From Azospirillum sp. 412522 (GTDB lineage Bacteria; Pseudomonadota; Alphaproteobacteria; Azospirillales; Azospirillaceae), in assembly GCF_019805165.1 (NCBI RefSeq), contig NZ_RWIJ01000003.1, forward strand, positions 1 to 64,000: DNA of 64,000 nt. Direction: 5' to 3'. The position numbers and the translations under genes are program-made. Below are positions 44,746 through 55,535 of this stretch, in pieces. The notes beneath the pieces are model-generated. The model was not told where the DNA came from. It made no database searches and saw only the letters and a program-made list of their open reading frames with translations. The stretch's first letter is position 1; every line of letters starts with the position of its first letter.

Positions 44746-45525
44746 ATGGCCGACCCGATCAAGACCCGCCTGTATGTGGACAGCCCGCTGGCCGAAGGCC
44801 AGTCGGTCGGGCTGGACCATGAGCGCGCCCATTTCCTGCGCCATGTCCTGCGGCTGGACCGCGGCGACCCGGTCGCCGTGTTCAACGGCCGCGACGGCGA
44901 ATGGCGGGCGGTGATCGACGGCTTCGGCAAGGGCTGGTGCTCGCTGACCGTGGCGGAGCAGCGGCGGCAGCAGGATGCGACCCCCGATCTGTGGCTCCTC
45001 TTCGCCCCGCTGAAGAAGGGCCGCATCGACTTCGTCGCCGAAAAGGCGACGGAGATGGGCGTTTCCCGCCTGTGGCCGGTCTTCACCCGCCGCACCGATC
45101 CCAACCGCGTCAACCTCGACCGGCTGCGCGCCAACGCGGTGGAGGCGGCCGAGCAGTGCGAGCGCCTCAGCGTGCCGGAGATGGGCGAGGCGCTGCCGCT
45201 GGACCGCGTGCTGGCCGGCTGGCCGGCCGACCGCCGGCTCTATCTGTGCGCCGAGGCCGGCTCGGCCCGTCCCATCGCCGAGGTGCTGCGCGATGCCCCC
45301 GCGGGTCCCGCAGCCCTGCTGGTCGGGCCGGAAGGCGGCTTCGACCAGTCGGAACTTGACGAACTTGCCAAACTTCCCTTTGTTGTACCGGTGGGATTGG
45401 GCCCGCGCATTCTGCGGGCCGACACGGCGGTGGTGGCGGCGTTGGCTTGCTGGCAGTCCTTGACCGGGGATTGGACTGCCGGGGGAAGCGACCGGCGTCC
45501 GCCTTTCCGCGCGCCGATCCCGTAA
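44746..45525 (+). CDS. rsmE: 16S rRNA (uracil1498-N3)-methyltransferase RsmE
   Basis: The 259-residue SPOUT methyltransferase modifies U1498 of 16S rRNA. The N-terminal PUA-like domain ([18 protein letters not shown]) precedes the knotted catalytic domain with [26 protein letters not shown] and [11 protein letters not shown], all diagnostic. The ATG at 44746 follows a purine-rich GGAGACGAGAG site. It is followed after 47 bases by gshA. Confidence 0.95.
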   Translation: MADPIKTRLYVDSPLAEGQSVGLDHERAHFLRHVLRLDRGDPVAVFNGRDGEWRAVIDGFGKGWCSLTVAEQRRQQDATPDLWLLFAPLKKGRIDFVAEKATEMGVSRLWPVFTRRTDPNRVNLDRLRANAVEAAEQCERLSVPEMGEALPLDRVLAGWPADRRLYLCAEAGSARPIAEVLRDAPAGPAALLVGPEGGFDQSELDELAKLPFVVPVGLGPRILRADTAVVAALACWQSLTGDWTAGGSDRRPPFRAPIP

Positions 45526-45572
45526 CCGGCCGTCCCCGGCCGATCCTCCGTCCACTTCCCGCGAGAGACTTC

Positions 45573-46937
45573 ATGTCCGCACCCCCGACCACGCGCGGCG
45601 AACCCATCACCGACCGCCGCCAGCTTGCGGCCTATCTCGAATCCGGCTGCAAGCCGGCGCCGTCCTGGCGCATCGGGACCGAGCACGAGAAATTCGCCTA
45701 CCGCACCTCCGACCTGCGGCCGCTGCCCTATGACGGGCCGGACGGCATCCGCGAACTGCTGACCCGCATGACCCGCTTCGGCTGGCAGCCGGTAGAGGAG
45801 AAGGGCAACATCATCGCGTTGGTCCAGGACATGGCCAACATCACGCTGGAGCCCGGCGGCCAGGTCGAGCTGTCGGGCGCCCCGCTGGAGACCCTGCACC
45901 AGACCTGCGCCGAGGTGCACCGCCACCTGCGGCAGGTGAAGGAGGTCGGGGGCGAGCTGGGCATCGCCATGATGGGGCTGGGCTTCCAGCCGAAATGGAC
46001 GCGCGACGACATCCCCTGGATGCCCAAGGGCCGCTACAAGATCATGCGCGACTACATGCCCAAGGTCGGCTCGCTCGGCCTCGACATGATGACGCGGACC
46101 TGCACCGTGCAGGTCAACCTGGACTTCGCCTCCGAAGCCGACATGGTGAAGAAGTTCCGCGTCTCGCTGGCGCTCCAGCCGATCGCGACGGCCCTGTTCG
46201 CCATGTCGCCCTTCACCGAAGGCAAGCCGAACGGCTTCCAGAGCTTCCGCAGCCACATCTGGACCGACACCGACGCGGACCGCACCGGCGACATTCCCTT
46301 CGTGTTCGAGGACGGCTTCGGCTTCGAACGCTATGTCGACTACCTGCTCGACACGCCGATGTACTTCGTCTACCGCGACGGCACCTACATCGACGCGGCC
46401 GGCCAGTCCTTCCGCGACTTTCTCGACGGCAGGCTGCCGGCGCTGCCGGGCGAATTGCCGCTGATCACCGACTGGGCCGACCACACCACCACCGCCTTCC
46501 CGGAAGCGCGGCTGAAGAAATATCTGGAGATGCGCGGCGCCGACGGCGGCCCGTGGCGCAGCCTGTGCGCCCTGCCGGCCCTATGGGTCGGGCTGCTCTA
46601 CGATCAGGTGGCGCTGGACGCCGCCTGGGATCTGGTGAAGGGCTGGACGACGGCCGAACGCGCGCATCTGCGCGCCGAGGTGCCGCGCTCCGGCCTGCGC
46701 ACGGCCTTCCGCAACGGCACGGTGCGCGACGTGGCGCTGGAGATGGTGGCGATCGCCCGCGACGGCCTGGCCCGCCGCGCCCGCAACGACAATTGGGGCG
46801 ACGACGAGACCCACTTCCTCGACACCCTGCAGGTGATCGCGGAGAGCGGGCGCAGCCCGGCCGACGAGCTTCTGGAGAAGTTCAACGGCCCGTGGGGTGG
46901 CAGCGTCGATCCGGTGTTCAAGGAGTACGCATACTGA
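45573..46937 (+). CDS. gshA: glutamate-cysteine ligase, plant/alphaproteobacterial type
   Basis: The 454-residue enzyme makes gamma-glutamylcysteine, the first step in glutathione synthesis. It belongs to the plant/proteobacterial family. Family segments include [11 protein letters not shown] near residue 35, [23 protein letters not shown] and [20 protein letters not shown]. The ATG at 45573 follows GAGAGA. It follows rsmE and precedes a hairpin terminator before the convergent fdxB operon. Confidence 0.94.
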   Translation: MSAPPTTRGEPITDRRQLAAYLESGCKPAPSWRIGTEHEKFAYRTSDLRPLPYDGPDGIRELLTRMTRFGWQPVEEKGNIIALVQDMANITLEPGGQVELSGAPLETLHQTCAEVHRHLRQVKEVGGELGIAMMGLGFQPKWTRDDIPWMPKGRYKIMRDYMPKVGSLGLDMMTRTCTVQVNLDFASEADMVKKFRVSLALQPIATALFAMSPFTEGKPNGFQSFRSHIWTDTDADRTGDIPFVFEDGFGFERYVDYLLDTPMYFVYRDGTYIDAAGQSFRDFLDGRLPALPGELPLITDWADHTTTAFPEARLKKYLEMRGADGGPWRSLCALPALWVGLLYDQVALDAAWDLVKGWTTAERAHLRAEVPRSGLRTAFRNGTVRDVALEMVAIARDGLARRARNDNWGDDETHFLDTLQVIAESGRSPADELLEKFNGPWGGSVDPVFKEYAY

Positions 46938-46944
46938 GAGGGGC

Positions 46945-46972
46945 GGGGGCTGGCGCCTGTGCGTCAGCCCCC
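46945..46972 (+). terminator. terminator hairpin between gshA and fdxB
   Basis: GGGGGCTG and CAGCCCCC arms with a 12-base loop lie 5 bases after the stop of gshA. It may act for both convergent operons. The T-run is weak. Confidence 0.5.
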
Positions 46973-46976
46973 ACGT

Positions 46977-47270
46977 TTATGCGGCCACCGGCGCATGGGT
47001 GATGCAGCTTTTCGAGCACACCTTGGAGCAGCTTTCGCAGCCGATGCAGTTGGCCGCTTCCTTGACCGTCATGATCTTCTTCTCGGCCTCGTCGTCGAAG
47101 GCATCGACGATGTCGCCGTCCTCGGTCAGGCCGATCATGTCGAGCACGCCGCGCCCGCACACCTTGAAGCAGCGGCCGCAGCCGATGCACTGCTTCTGGT
47201 CGATGGATTGGACGAATTTCGGGGTCCAGCTCTGACCACCGCGGGTGGTGCCGGTCAGGAACTCAGCCAT
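46977..47270 (-). CDS. fdxB: nif-specific ferredoxin III
   Basis: The 97-residue protein carries two 4Fe-4S motifs, [16 protein letters not shown] and [15 protein letters not shown]. This matches the 'ferredoxin III, nif-specific' family, which gives electrons for FeMo-cofactor synthesis or nitrogenase. It is the last gene of the nifE-to-fdxB operon. Confidence 0.9.
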   Translation of the reverse strand: MAEFLTGTTRGGQSWTPKFVQSIDQKQCIGCGRCFKVCGRGVLDMIGLTEDGDIVDAFDDEAEKKIMTVKEAANCIGCESCSKVCSKSCITHAPVAA

Positions 47271-47326
47271 GGGAATGCTCCTCTCGGGAAAGGGTGCGCC
47301 TAAGCTTCTCTTTGAAAGTGGAGTGG

Positions 47327-47527
47327 TTACGCCTTCTCCAGCGCCTTCAGCGCCGCCCGCTTCTCGGTCAGGGTCTTGAAGGCGTCGTAGGTTTCCTGCG
47401 CCACCGTCAGGATGCTCTGCCAGTTCTGCGGCAGCTCCTCCGACAGATCGTGCAGGTCCATCTTCTTCTGGGTGGCGCGGGCGTTCAGCTTCCTGATCTC
47501 GTCCTTCAGGGCGTCGATGTCGCTCAT
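47327..47527 (-). CDS. CCE_0567-family small nif protein (DUF683)
   Basis: The 66-residue helical protein matches the CCE_0567/DUF683 metalloprotein family found just after nifX and DUF269 genes in nitrogen fixers. The [37 protein letters not shown] region is the family core. A proposed role is metal or cofactor handling. Confidence 0.85.
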   Translation of the reverse strand: MSDIDALKDEIRKLNARATQKKMDLHDLSEELPQNWQSILTVAQETYDAFKTLTEKRAALKALEKA

Positions 47528-47545
47528 GGTCTTGCTTCCGGAGGC

Positions 47546-48001
47546 TCAGAGGTTCGCGACTTCGGGGTATGTCCTGATCAGCGCCACGGCGTCCTCGACC
47601 AGCTTGGCACCGTCGGCGGCCAGCTTCTCCAGGCTGGGGAAGCCGAAGCGGTGGACGTCGCGCAGCGATTTCGAAACCACCACCAGCCGGCCGGTGGTGA
47701 GGATCATGCGGCCGAAGCCCTCATGGCTCATCTTCATCATCGGCGAGGCCATCAGGCCGGTCTGCTTCTCCACCATCAGCCCGACCGCCTTGTAGAACAG
47801 CTCCAGCCGCCACAGCGTGTCCGGATCGGGGTCGCCGATGATCGGGATGGCGGCGCGGGCCTCCTTGTCCAGGATGAAGGGGGCGAGCAGGGCCTCGTCC
47901 GGCTTGCCTTCCCAGGCGCCATAGCTGTCCTCGGCACGGAACAGCAGGACCAGCGTCTTCACGAACTGGTCGGCGACGGACACTTCAGCCACATCAGCCA
48001 T
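47546..48001 (-). CDS. NifX-associated nitrogen fixation protein (DUF269)
   Basis: The 151-residue protein matches the DUF269 family that always follows nifX. Family segments are [52 protein letters not shown] and [27 protein letters not shown]. It starts 2 bases after nifX ends. A role in FeMo-cofactor synthesis is inferred from its universal context. Confidence 0.9.
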   Translation of the reverse strand: MADVAEVSVADQFVKTLVLLFRAEDSYGAWEGKPDEALLAPFILDKEARAAIPIIGDPDPDTLWRLELFYKAVGLMVEKQTGLMASPMMKMSHEGFGRMILTTGRLVVVSKSLRDVHRFGFPSLEKLAADGAKLVEDAVALIRTYPEVANL

Positions 48002-48003
48002 GT

Positions 48004-48402
48004 TCAGACCTCCTCCTCGTCGAAATGGAATTCGGGCGTCTCGCCCATCGCCTTGCGCAGCCAGGGCGGCGGGTTGGCGTTCAGCGTCAGGACCAGCTTG
48101 TCGAGCAGAGCCGGGATGGTTTCGGTGGCCTCGACCTTCACCGGATGGATTTTCTTTGCCACCACGCGGGCGGCCGCCGAGGCGCCGATGGCCGACAGAT
48201 AGAGGATGGCGACGTCGGCCAGCGCCTCCAGCTTGGGCACCAGCTTGTCCTCGTTGCCGTCCTCGAACATCGAGCCGCCGAACTGGAAGGTCTCCAGAAA
48301 GGCATGGCCCTGGCGGTCCACCTGATAGACGGCGATGTTCTTGGCCCAGCCGAAATGCGCATCGACGTGCTGCATGTCCTGGGTGCAGAAAGCGACCTTC
48401 AT
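48004..48402 (-). CDS. nifX: nitrogenase cofactor carrier NifX
   Basis: The 132-residue protein belongs to the NifX/NafY/NifB-C-terminal family that binds NifB-co and the VK-cluster during FeMo-cofactor assembly. It starts [20 protein letters not shown] and carries [40 protein letters not shown]. The ATG at 48402 follows AAAGGAGG. It follows nifN in the operon. Confidence 0.93.
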   Translation of the reverse strand: MKVAFCTQDMQHVDAHFGWAKNIAVYQVDRQGHAFLETFQFGGSMFEDGNEDKLVPKLEALADVAILYLSAIGASAAARVVAKKIHPVKVEATETIPALLDKLVLTLNANPPPWLRKAMGETPEFHFDEEEV

Positions 48403-48440
48403 CGATCCTCCTTTGGTCGGGCGTGGGGCCTGCACCACGC

Positions 48441-49814
48441 TCAGACGGCGTTGCATCCGCATGATCCGCCTCCGCAGCCGTGTGATTCCTCTGCTTCGTG
48501 ACCGTGCTCGTGCTCCATCTCGCGGGCGAGGAACAGGTTGCCGATGTCGCACAGCAGCTCGCGCGTGCCGCGGTAGCCGACCTGGACGCGCAGGCCGGCG
48601 CCCAGCCGGTCGAACATCGGCAGGCCCATGCGGTGCAGCGGCACGCCGATCCGTGCCGCGCCCTGCCGCCCATGCGAGTTGGAAACGATCAGGTCGGCGT
48701 CGCGGGCCAGCGTCTCCAGGTCGGAATGGTCGCCGACCATGATGGTGGCGGCCTTCAGCCGTTCCAGAACCGGACTCTGCGTCGGCGACACCGCGGCGAC
48801 CACCTCCGCCCCCATGTCGGCCAGGAAGCCGGTGACGGCGTAGAGCAGGTCGGGTTCCAGCGCGACGGCGATGCGCTTGCGGCTGTAGAAGAAGTGCCCG
48901 TCCAGCATGGCGTCGACCAGGGCTTCGCGCTGGCGCCGCAACCGGGCCGGCGCCGGCTTGCCGGACAGTTCCATAGCCAAGCGGACCAGCTTGTCCGTCG
49001 CCTCCAGCCCGGTCAGCCGGCTGAAGAAGTGGCTGGGCACGTCGGTCTTCAGCTCCAGCGCGTTGCCGGCGACCCGCATATGCTCGCCGACCACGATGGT
49101 CGCGGCCGAGGCGCCCATGGCGCGGATCTGCTCCACAGTCACGCCGCCCAGCGAGGTGGCGGTGAAGTCGGACGGCTGCCGGCCAGCCATCGACAGCGAC
49201 AGGTCGGGCAGGAAGATCGGCGACAGGCCGAAGCCTTCGATGATGTCGCGCAACTCCTCGACGTCGCCGGGCGACAGGTGGCAGCCGGCCAGCACATTGA
49301 CCTGGGTCGGGATGCGCACCGGCGAGGGTTCGACCAGCCGCTCGACCATCGCGGTGACGGCGGCGGCGAAGCCGTCCTCGAAGCCGCCGGCGAAGTCCGG
49401 GGTGTTGGCGAAGACGAGCGCGGTGTCGGCAATGTCGGGGTTGCGCTGGCGGAACAGCGTGTACTGCCCACCCATGTCCTCGCCCTTGGTCTCGGTCACG
49501 CCGGTGGTGGCGACGCCGATCATGGCGGGCCTGTTGCGCTCGACGATGGTGCGGATCGCCTGTTCCAGATTGTCGTAGCCGCCGAGGATGGTGGAGACCT
49601 GATCCATCGCCGTGGTCTGCAACGGGATCGCCTCGCGGAAATGGCGGACCAGCAGCACCAGCCCGAAAGCGGTGCAGCCCTGCGAGCCGTGGAACAACGG
49701 CAGGCAGCGGTCGACGCCGAGATAGGCCAGCGCCGCGCCCAGCGGCTGGCTCATCTTCAGCGGATTGGTCAAAGCGGCCTTGGCGGCGGAAGGAAAGCGC
49801 TGGATGTGCGACAT
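48441..49814 (-). CDS. nifN: nitrogenase cofactor scaffold subunit NifN
   Basis: NifN and NifE form the NifEN scaffold on which NifB-co is matured to FeMo-cofactor precursor. The 457-residue protein is homologous to NifK, with [24 protein letters not shown] and [16 protein letters not shown] near the cluster-binding region. The last ~25 residues form a His/Cys-rich tail ([13 protein letters not shown] and [10 protein letters not shown]) that looks metal-binding. The ATG at 49814 lies 5 bases after nifE. Confidence 0.95.
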   Translation of the reverse strand: MSHIQRFPSAAKAALTNPLKMSQPLGAALAYLGVDRCLPLFHGSQGCTAFGLVLLVRHFREAIPLQTTAMDQVSTILGGYDNLEQAIRTIVERNRPAMIGVATTGVTETKGEDMGGQYTLFRQRNPDIADTALVFANTPDFAGGFEDGFAAAVTAMVERLVEPSPVRIPTQVNVLAGCHLSPGDVEELRDIIEGFGLSPIFLPDLSLSMAGRQPSDFTATSLGGVTVEQIRAMGASAATIVVGEHMRVAGNALELKTDVPSHFFSRLTGLEATDKLVRLAMELSGKPAPARLRRQREALVDAMLDGHFFYSRKRIAVALEPDLLYAVTGFLADMGAEVVAAVSPTQSPVLERLKAATIMVGDHSDLETLARDADLIVSNSHGRQGAARIGVPLHRMGLPMFDRLGAGLRVQVGYRGTRELLCDIGNLFLAREMEHEHGHEAEESHGCGGGSCGCNAV

Positions 49815-49819
49815 CGGCC

Positions 49820-51226
49820 TTACTCCGCAGCCAGGAGGGTGGAGGACGGGCCGGACTCCCACGGCGCCGGCCGGCGGACCTGCCGCCAGATCGGGTTGGA
49901 CAGCGTCTTGTCGATCTCCTCGCAGAGATTGACGATGCCGTCATAGCCGGCATAGGCGTGATGGCGCTCCTGGTTGATGTCGAGCCAGGGAACCTTGGCC
50001 TTCAGCGAGATGAACTGCGAGCGGCCGCCGGACATCATGATGTCGGCCTGATTGTCGGCAAGCATCTTGTAGATGTCGCGCGGCTTCAGATCGTCCCACT
50101 GGTGGAACTCCTCGCCCTTCATCTTCCTGATGCGCTCCTTGTCCTCCCTGGTCGATTTCTTGGTGGAGGTGCCGAGGATGGTCAGCCCGGCGCCTTCCAG
50201 GGCGCTGACCATCGACCAGCTCTTGACCCCGCCGGTGAAGAGGAGGACGCGCTTGCCGTCGAAGCGCGGCTTGTAGGGTTCCAGCCGACGCCAGACCCGG
50301 CTTTCCTCGCGGGCGATCACGCCTTCCGCCCGGTCGATCAGGCCCTTGTCGGCGCCGCGCTCCACCAGCATGCGGGCCATGGTGCGCAGCGTGTCCGACA
50401 TGTCGGAGACCCCGTAGAAGGAGCCTTCGAAATAGGGGATGCCGTAGCGCTCCTCCATCTTGCGGCCGACATTCACCAGCGCCTGGCTGCACACCATCAT
50501 GGTGACGCGGGCGCGGTGGGCCTGGGCGACCTCCTGGTAACGGCCGTCGCCGGAGATGCAGGACAGCAGGCGGATACCGATCTCGTCCAGCAACGGCTTG
50601 ACCAGCCACAGCTCGCCGGCAAGGTTGTATTCGCCGATGATGCAGACGTCGGTGGGCGTGGTGTAGTCCGGCTCAACCGTGCCGATGACATGGTCGAGGA
50701 GGGCCTCGCCGGCCAGCTTGTTGCCGAGATTCTTGGAGCCGACGAAGCCGGGGGCATCGACCGGAATCACCGGCTTGCCAAGTTTTTCCGACGCGAACTT
50801 GCAGACCGCGGCGATGTCGTCGCCGGTCATGGCCGGCACGCAGGTCTGATAGACGAAGACGGCCGGCGGGTCGTACTGCTGAACGATCTCCTTGATGGCG
50901 CGGTAGAGCTTCTTCTCGCCGCCGCCGATGACGTCCAGTTCCGACAGGTCGGTGGTGAAGCCGGTGCGATAGAGCTGAGAGCCGGAGGACCGGGAGCCTC
51001 GGTTGTCCCAGCTGTTGCCCAGGCAGGCGATGGGGCCATGCACCAGATGGGCGGCGTCGGCGATCGGTTGCAGCACGATCATCGCCCCGTCATAGGCGCA
51101 GCCGCCGGCCGCCGCCCCTGGCTTCAGCGACTTGGTGCAGCCTTTCTTCTTCTCCTTGGCCGACTTGGTCTGGTTGGTCGCGCAGCCCGGTTCGTTGAAG
51201 ACATCCTGGATTTTGTCCTGGAGCAT
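49820..51226 (-). CDS. nifE: nitrogenase cofactor scaffold subunit NifE
   Basis: NifE is the NifD-like half of the NifEN scaffold. The 468-residue protein has GAAAGGCAYDGAMIVLQPIADAAHLVHGPIACLGNSWDNRGS near the start, with the cluster Cys residues, and YQTCVPAMTGDDIAAV, GEYNLAGELW and a His-rich C-terminal SPW-type motif further on. The ATG at 51226 follows GGGAGAAG; longer extensions are not family-like. It opens the nifE-N-X-DUF269-CCE_0567-fdxB operon. Confidence 0.95.
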   Translation of the reverse strand: MLQDKIQDVFNEPGCATNQTKSAKEKKKGCTKSLKPGAAAGGCAYDGAMIVLQPIADAAHLVHGPIACLGNSWDNRGSRSSGSQLYRTGFTTDLSELDVIGGGEKKLYRAIKEIVQQYDPPAVFVYQTCVPAMTGDDIAAVCKFASEKLGKPVIPVDAPGFVGSKNLGNKLAGEALLDHVIGTVEPDYTTPTDVCIIGEYNLAGELWLVKPLLDEIGIRLLSCISGDGRYQEVAQAHRARVTMMVCSQALVNVGRKMEERYGIPYFEGSFYGVSDMSDTLRTMARMLVERGADKGLIDRAEGVIAREESRVWRRLEPYKPRFDGKRVLLFTGGVKSWSMVSALEGAGLTILGTSTKKSTREDKERIRKMKGEEFHQWDDLKPRDIYKMLADNQADIMMSGGRSQFISLKAKVPWLDINQERHHAYAGYDGIVNLCEEIDKTLSNPIWRQVRRPAPWESGPSSTLLAAE

Positions 51227-51273
51227 GCCCGCTTCTCCCATCCTGGCGCCGGAAATGGCTCCAGACTTAGGAA

Positions 51274-51289
51274 TGCAGGGGGCGTGCCA
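51274..51289 (-). promoter_or_regulatory. sigma54 promoter of nifE
   Basis: The minus strand reads TGGCAC-GCCCC-CTGCA with the invariant GG and GC. The start codon of nifE is about 48 bases downstream of the -12 element. Confidence 0.85.
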
Positions 51290-51334
51290 CATTTTAAGGC
51301 ATTGATAAAAAAGGATTGTCTCCTTTCTTTGCCT

Positions 51335-51350
51335 TGTCCGATAGATGACA
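51335..51350. promoter_or_regulatory. NifA upstream activator site of nifE, site 1
   Basis: The sequence is TGT-N10-ACA, matching the NifA site consensus. Its centre is about 80 bases before the predicted transcript start. Confidence 0.75.
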
Positions 51351-51386
51351 ATCGCCAGAGGTGACGCTGTCGCTCATGCGTGAGGT

Positions 51387-51402
51387 TGTCGGGTGTCGCA
51401 CA
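51387..51402. promoter_or_regulatory. NifA upstream activator site of nifE, site 2
   Basis: A second exact TGT-N10-ACA lies 52 bases further upstream, about 130 bases from the nifE start. It could also influence the divergent 51489 gene. Confidence 0.65.
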
Positions 51403-51488
51403 GATGCCCTGCTTCTGGATCGGCATCGCAGGGCGACGGTCCCATTCCCGTATCATCGATCAGACGAAGCCGACAACGGTACGGAACG

Positions 51489-52058
51489 ATGCTGACGGGT
51501 TGGTTGCGCGATATCGTGGCGATAGCGGCGGGCATTGCCGTCCTGACGGTGCTGATGACGGCCACTGCGCATGCCGGCAATGGATCGAGCCTGACCTTGT
51601 CGAAGGAAAACGGCGGCGAGATCGGATTGCTTTGCCAGTACATGGACACGGAACATGAGCCGCCGCCGCCCGAAGCCGCCGACCTCTGCGATGCGGCGGC
51701 CGAAACCGTGATGCGGCACGCGGCGCCGGCCGGCAAGCGTTTGCTGCGCTTGGGCGTGCAGGACATGACCGCACCGGATCGCGTCTTGCCGGAACCGGGC
51801 GCGCCGGCGCCGGGATGGGTGGCCGTCGACGGTCCGACCCTGCTGCTGGTGATGGAGGCGCGGCGGGATTGGGCGGAACGGGATTCCCGGGCGTCCGCTC
51901 CCTCCCGCCTGCTGTTGCATGTCCGCACTGCGCGTGGCGGGGCCAGCGTGGCGGTCGTCGGCTTTCCGCCGGTCCCGGTGGCGCTCGGCACGCCCGGTTG
52001 GAGGGGAGCGGCCGAGGGGCGGATCGCGCAGGTGATCGATTTCAATCTTCGGGAGTAA
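51489..52058 (+). CDS. secreted hypothetical protein beside nifE
   Basis: The 189-residue protein starts MLTGWLRD and has a hydrophobic N-terminal signal ending ATAHA. No domain is recognised. The mature sequence is neutral with acidic patches, contains four Cys and has a repeated Pro/Ala (PPPPEAAD, PGAPAPG) character. It is divergent from nifE and shares its intergenic region with the NifA sites, and it is convergent with aerC 22 bases away. It could be N-regulated. Confidence 0.6.
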   Translation: MLTGWLRDIVAIAAGIAVLTVLMTATAHAGNGSSLTLSKENGGEIGLLCQYMDTEHEPPPPEAADLCDAAAETVMRHAAPAGKRLLRLGVQDMTAPDRVLPEPGAPAPGWVAVDGPTLLLVMEARRDWAERDSRASAPSRLLLHVRTARGGASVAVVGFPPVPVALGTPGWRGAAEGRIAQVIDFNLRE

Positions 52059-52080
52059 AGGGCCGTTGCAGTCGCCGCTC

Positions 52081-53571
52081 TCAGCGTGCCAGCACCGTCG
52101 CGGCGTCCTTTGTTTCCTTCACGGCGCTTCCGACCTGGGTGAAGGCGGTGGATATGGCGTTGATGTTCCGGTTCACCACGGCGACGGAGGAGGCGGCAGC
52201 CTGCATGTTGGCGGAAATGCTGGCGGTCACCGTGTTCTGTTCCTCCACCGCGCCGGCGGACATCACCACGAATTCGTGCAGGTTCGTCATGGCTGAGCGT
52301 ATGGCCGTGAGCGACGACACGACATCGGACGATACCGACTGGATTCCGTTGATTTCTTTGGAGATTTGCGCCGTTGCATGAGCCGACTGGCTGGCAAGGT
52401 TCTTGACCTCGTTGGCCACCACGGCGAAGCCGCGCCCGGCGTCCCCGGCCCGCGCCGCCTCGATGGTCGCGTTCAAGGCAAGCATGTTGATCTGTCCGGC
52501 AATGGACCTGATGAGTTCAACGATGCCGTTCATTGCATTGGCGACCTCGGTCAGACGCCCCGCCGCCTGGTCGGCATTGTCGGCTTCGCTCATCGCCACA
52601 TGGGCGGCCTGTTGCGAGCGGGCCATGCTGTTGGCGATTTCCTGAGCGGAGGCGGCCAGTTCCTCCGCGCCTGCGGCGATGGTCTGCACCGTCGTCTCCG
52701 TTTCGGACGATGCGGCTGCCGCCGTGTCCGCCTGCTGGTGGGCGGAGTCCATGGCGTTTTCGATTCCGGCAAAGTTGGTGTCGATCAGGAACCTCAAGCG
52801 CTCCAGCAGGGCAATCTGGTCGGTGATGTCGGTTGCGAACTTCACGATCTTGCACAGCCGTCCTGCGCTGTCGAAGACCGGATTGTAGCTGGCCTGGATC
52901 CAGACCACCCGGCCGCCTTTTCCGATGCGCCGGTATTGGGCGACCTGGAACTGGCCCTTGTTCAGAGTTTCCCAGAACGTCTTGTAGGCAGGGCCGCCGC
53001 GTTCGGCGGGATCGACGAACATGCTGTGGTGGTGCCCGCGGATTTCCTCCAGGCTGTATCCGAGAACCGTCAGGAAGTTCTCGTTGGCGGTGATGACGGT
53101 GCCATCGGGATTGAACTCGATCATGGCCTGGGATCGCGATATCGCATCGACCTTTCCTGAAAGGTCCGAACTCGCCCTTTGCTTCTCCGTGACGTCCGTG
53201 GCGATCTTGACGATCTTGTATGGGCGGTTGTCCTTGCCCAGGACCGGGTTGTAGGCGGCCTCGATCCAGACCTCCCGGCCGTTCTTCCCTATGCGCTTGT
53301 AGAGTGCTTTCTGGAAGGTTCCGCCTCTCAGCCGTTCCCAGAAGTCGCGGTAGTCCGAACCGTCCCGTTCCGTGGGATCGACAAACATGCGGTGATGCTG
53401 TCCGGCGATCTCGGAAAGGGTGTAGCCCATGGTGGAAAGAAAATTTGCATTGGCGGATAGAATTTTCCCGGCCATGTCGAATTCAATGATCGCGAGGGAG
53501 CGGTCGATTGCAGACATGATTGCTTGGTTATCGGTGCCAGCTGTAATCACCGATTGAATGAAACCGAGCAT
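52081..53571 (-). CDS. aerC: soluble chemoreceptor with two PAS domains, AerC-like
   Basis: The 496-residue protein has no membrane helix. PAS 1 (~residues 25-125: [34 protein letters not shown]) and PAS 2 (~145-245: [35 protein letters not shown]) precede a signalling domain with [28 protein letters not shown]. This is the layout of AerC, the A. brasilense FAD-binding aerotaxis receptor made under nitrogen-fixing conditions. The position between nifK and nifE fits. A GCAGGAG site precedes the ATG. Confidence 0.85.
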   Translation of the reverse strand: MLGFIQSVITAGTDNQAIMSAIDRSLAIIEFDMAGKILSANANFLSTMGYTLSEIAGQHHRMFVDPTERDGSDYRDFWERLRGGTFQKALYKRIGKNGREVWIEAAYNPVLGKDNRPYKIVKIATDVTEKQRASSDLSGKVDAISRSQAMIEFNPDGTVITANENFLTVLGYSLEEIRGHHHSMFVDPAERGGPAYKTFWETLNKGQFQVAQYRRIGKGGRVVWIQASYNPVFDSAGRLCKIVKFATDITDQIALLERLRFLIDTNFAGIENAMDSAHQQADTAAAASSETETTVQTIAAGAEELAASAQEIANSMARSQQAAHVAMSEADNADQAAGRLTEVANAMNGIVELIRSIAGQINMLALNATIEAARAGDAGRGFAVVANEVKNLASQSAHATAQISKEINGIQSVSSDVVSSLTAIRSAMTNLHEFVVMSAGAVEEQNTVTASISANMQAAASSVAVVNRNINAISTAFTQVGSAVKETKDAATVLAR

Positions 53572-53944
53572 TTCTGCACTCCTGCGATCATGCTATGACT
53601 GTTGAATGGCGGTCTATAAGTTATGCCGTAAATATCACCAGTCAATTAGGGCTGGCACTAGAAGCTTGGCGTTTGAGAAATTGACGAACAGGTAACCATG
53701 GTAGCATTGCAGATTCTATCTGCGGGCGCGCGTTGAATGATTTGTGTCGGTGGTTGCGGCCCTGCATATCAGCGCATCATGTCCCATAACTCTTGGGCGG
53801 TCCCCAAATAAAGGAAAGCCGCCGCGGAACAAAAAGACCGGGAAGCGCCGTTTCGGGCGCTTCCCGGTTCGGGAGGAGCGGCGGTCGGGGGGATGGATGC
53901 CCCGGCCGCCGATTAAGCTGGAACCGATGCCAATCCTCCGCCGG
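53572..53944. other. 373-bp region between nifK and aerC
   Basis: This stretch should hold the aerC promoter and the nifHDK terminator. I saw no canonical -24/-12 box for aerC and no exact TGT-N10-ACA. The region is AT-richer than the genes around it. Confidence 0.4.
53831..53867 (-). terminator. rho-independent terminator of nifHDK
   Basis: On the minus strand the arms CCGGGAAGCGCC and GGCGCTTCCCGG have a 6-base loop and are followed by TCTTTTT. It lies about 80 bases past the nifK stop. Confidence 0.9.
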
Positions 53945-55504
53945 TCAGCGGATCAGGTCGAACGAGTAGTCGGTCTGGCCGACGATGTTGGTGTTGGCGT
54001 CGATGTCCTCGAAGATCCGGTCGAGGATCCGCACCAGCACGTTCAGCGCGCCCTGGTAGCCCCAGGTCGGATAGCGGTGGTGGTGGTGGCGGTCGAAGAT
54101 CGGGTAGGTCAGGCGGATCAGCGGAACCTTGGTGTCGCGCTCCAGATACTTGCCGTAGCTGTTGCCGATGATGTAGTCCACCTTGTCGGTGAAGATCAGC
54201 GAGCGCAGGTGCCACAGATCCTTGCCGCCATGGGCCGCACCCGAGGCGCCGAAGGGCGAAGCGTCCAGCGCCTTCTGGACCTGCTTCTCCCACTTCTTGG
54301 AGCCGGAGGTCGACAGGATGTGCACCGGCTCCGCACCCAGCTCCAGCAGGAACTTGGTCATGCCCAGGCAGAAGTCCGGATCGCCGTAGACGGCGAAGCG
54401 CTTGCCGTGCATGTGGGTGTGGCTGTCGGCGATGGCGTCGACCAGACGGCCGCGTTCCAGCTTCAGGCTGGCCGGGACCGGCTTGCCCGACAGTTCGGCG
54501 AGCTTCAGCAGCAGCTCGTCGGTGCCGGTGACGCCCATCGGGTAGTTGAACTTGGCGACTTCCTGGCCCTTCTCCTTGCAGAACTGCAGGGTCTGGGTGG
54601 TGTTGTATTCCTGCATGGAGATGGTGGCCTTGGCGTGCAGGGCCTCCTTGGTCTCCTCGATGGTGGTGCCGCCGTCATACATGCGGTACTCGCCATCCAT
54701 CGGCGTGTCGAAATTGTCGGACACGTCGGACAGGATCTGCAGCTTCAGGCCGAATTCGCCGGCGATGCGCTTCAGCTCGCGGTTGTTGCCGACGGCGAAG
54801 CCGTCGAAGCCCGGGATCAGGTTGATCTGCTCGGTCTTGGGCGTGTCGAAATTCTCCGACGTGCCCCAGAAGTTGGTCAGGATCCCCTTGATCATGTTGT
54901 CGTAGCCGACGATGTGGCTGCCGACGAAGGCCGGGGTGTGGGCATAGGGGACCGGGAAATCGGCTGGGACGCTTTCCTTGTTCTTCGCGTTGGCGATGAA
55001 GCCCTGCAGGTCGTCGCCGATGACTTCGGCCATGCAGGTCGTCATCACCGCGATCATCTTCGGCTTGTAGAGCGCATAGGCGTTCGCCAGGCCGTCGATC
55101 ATGTTGTTCAGGCCGCCGAACACCGCCGCGTCTTCCGTCATCGACGAGGAGACCGCGCTGTTGGGCTCCTTGAAGTGGCGGGTCAGGTGGGTGCGGTAAT
55201 AGGCGACGCAGCCCTGGGAGCCATGGACGAAGGGCAGGGTGCCCTCGAAGCCCTGGGCGGCGAACATCGCGCCGATCGGCTGGCAGGCCTTGGTCGGGTT
55301 GATGACCACCGCTTCACGGGCGAAGTTCTTCGCCTTGTAGTCCTCGGACTTCGTCCATTCGGAGACGCGGGCGACTTCCTCGTCCGAATGGCCGTACTCG
55401 AACTCGGTCTTCTTCCTCTCGAACATCGCCGCATATTCGGGCTGCCGGAAGAGGGTGTAGTGGTCGAGGACCTTGTCGGCGCTCTGCGAAAGCTTGTCGG
55501 TCAT
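53945..55504 (-). CDS. nifK: nitrogenase MoFe protein beta subunit NifK
   Basis: The 519-residue beta subunit forms the MoFe protein with NifD. P-cluster cysteines are in [19 protein letters not shown] and [11 protein letters not shown]. The family [18 protein letters not shown] segment is present. The ATG at 55504 follows CAGGAG. It is the last gene of nifHDK. Confidence 0.98.
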   Translation of the reverse strand: MTDKLSQSADKVLDHYTLFRQPEYAAMFERKKTEFEYGHSDEEVARVSEWTKSEDYKAKNFAREAVVINPTKACQPIGAMFAAQGFEGTLPFVHGSQGCVAYYRTHLTRHFKEPNSAVSSSMTEDAAVFGGLNNMIDGLANAYALYKPKMIAVMTTCMAEVIGDDLQGFIANAKNKESVPADFPVPYAHTPAFVGSHIVGYDNMIKGILTNFWGTSENFDTPKTEQINLIPGFDGFAVGNNRELKRIAGEFGLKLQILSDVSDNFDTPMDGEYRMYDGGTTIEETKEALHAKATISMQEYNTTQTLQFCKEKGQEVAKFNYPMGVTGTDELLLKLAELSGKPVPASLKLERGRLVDAIADSHTHMHGKRFAVYGDPDFCLGMTKFLLELGAEPVHILSTSGSKKWEKQVQKALDASPFGASGAAHGGKDLWHLRSLIFTDKVDYIIGNSYGKYLERDTKVPLIRLTYPIFDRHHHHRYPTWGYQGALNVLVRILDRIFEDIDANTNIVGQTDYSFDLIR

Positions 55505-55535
55505 TCTCAAATTCTCCTGTTCCAGAGGCCGATGG

